Shown in pieces: positions 12,196-12,527 of a stretch of 12,527 nucleotides of DNA. Numbering within the stretch: the stretch's first letter is position 1; every line of letters starts with the position of its first letter. The translations under genes were made by a program, and so were the position numbers. Source of the stretch: Candidatus Mcinerneyibacteriota bacterium (GTDB taxonomy: Bacteria; AUK180; JAQVHJ01); NCBI GenBank assembly GCA_030630935.1, contig DAOVMD010000038.1, positions 1-12,527 of the forward strand, given 5' to 3'. The notes beneath the pieces are model-generated. The model saw only the letters and a program-made list of their open reading frames with translations. It was not told the origin of the DNA and did no database searches.

Positions 12196-12215
12196 GACTT
12201 TTACGAGACATGTAA
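12196..12215 (-). repeat. TTAC-N7-GTAA motif, inverted copy
   Basis: On the minus strand it reads TTACATGTCTCGTAAAAGTC, identical to 3490-3509. It sits eight bases from the ISL3 target duplication. Confidence 0.85.
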
Positions 12216-12281
12216 AGGATATTATAAAAACGTTTTAATTTCATTTCGATGGAGGAGGATTTCAACGACCTATGCAATCTA

Positions 12282-12390
12282 AATCATTTATGATTCTTAT
12301 GAAAAAGATTCATAGCCTGGGGGTTTACCCCTAGGAAAACGATAGAAGAATATGTGGCATTTATGCCGAGTTATGAAAACAATAAAAAGA
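12282..12390 (-). repeat. Three-hairpin repeat module, right copy (inverted)
   Basis: Reverse-strand copy of 3060-3164. In order from the right its hairpins are GGCATAAATGCC (12356-12367), CCTAGGGGTAAACCCCCAGG (12316-12335) and AATCATAAATGATT (12282-12295). The 20 bases between the second and third hairpins, and the distance from the first loop to the second hairpin, equal those of the left copy. Arm changes are compensated by changes on the opposite arm. Flanking TATTGTTTTCATAA and ATCGTTTTCCTAGG are conserved. Confidence 0.85.
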
Positions 12391-12429
12391 AAAAATATAT
12401 AACAGGGATGTACGGGATTGATGGGATGA

Positions 12430-12527
12430 GTGCGCCAAGCAAAGCTTGTAATTTCTTATCGGTTAAAGTCCGATATGGGCAAAGTATAGCCAACAGCCCA
12501 TCACCGAAGTTGCATTTATGGAGGTAA
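12430..12527 (+). ncRNA. Probable 5' end of a group II intron, cut by window edge
   Basis: The segment opens with GTGCGCC, the usual 5' end of bacterial group II introns. Three successive hairpins follow: CAAGC-AAA-GCTTG (12436-12448), TATCGG-TTAAAGT-CCGATA (12457-12475, giving the GGTTAAAGTCC phrase common in domain I) and TGGGC...GCCCA (12476-12500). CAACAGCCCATCACCGAAG then reads like domain I of such introns. The rest, including any reverse transcriptase gene, lies outside. I matched this from memory of intron patterns, so another structured RNA is possible. Confidence 0.55.

Noticed and set aside
12008-12238. Open reading frame of 76 codons crossing the right end of the insertion sequence
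   Set aside because: It is antisense to the transposase and crosses its promoter and terminal repeat, with no protein pattern.

Overview
The window is AT-rich bacterial DNA. It carries several TonB-type energy transducers, a secreted protein resembling GWxTD N-terminal domains, a queuosine-precursor operon, and long non-coding tracts packed with short structured repeats. Good Shine-Dalgarno sites and near-consensus TTGACA/TATAAT promoters argue against Bacteroidota proper, whose promoter consensus differs. I infer a Gram-negative, probably anaerobic member or relative of the FCB group, for example a candidate phylum such as Cloacimonadota. The sequence alone does not settle the phylum.

Layout: (1) 2-2803, plus strand: the tail of a TonB-like gene, a membrane-anchored coiled-coil protein with a TonB-like C-terminus, a secreted GWxTD-like beta protein and a two-helix membrane protein, ending at a strong hairpin terminator. 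(2) 2866-4107: 1.2 kb without a credible gene, a mosaic of several repeat families. (3) 4108-5514: two tandem full-length TonB paralogues. (4) 5707-7601, minus strand: a tight operon of a MoaD/ThiS-like sulfur carrier, queD, queE and queC, making preQ0, convergent with the TonB pair across a 40-bp perfect palindrome. (5) 8019-8930: a PflX-like radical SAM protein behind a perfect sigma-70 promoter. (6) 9180-9536 (minus) and 9677-10522 (plus): divergent DUF4190-like membrane protein and GNAT acetyltransferase. (7) 10860-12180: an intact ISL3-family insertion sequence with 27-bp terminal inverted repeats and an 8-bp target duplication. (8) 12430-12527: a structured segment that looks like the 5' end of a group II intron, cut by the window edge.

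The most unusual signal is non-coding. The unit at about 3060-3409 recurs in inverted orientation at 12390-10706, and the ISL3 element sits inside the second copy. Within the unit, three small hairpins keep their spacing while their arms change with compensating base pairs, which suggests selection on folded RNA or DNA. Two other dispersed hairpin families also show compensatory differences.

Functionally, the TonB genes would couple the proton-motive force to outer-membrane receptors. No exbB, exbD or receptor gene is visible here. The que operon supplies preQ0 from GTP-derived precursors, but the dedicated later queuosine genes and GTP cyclohydrolase are not in the window.
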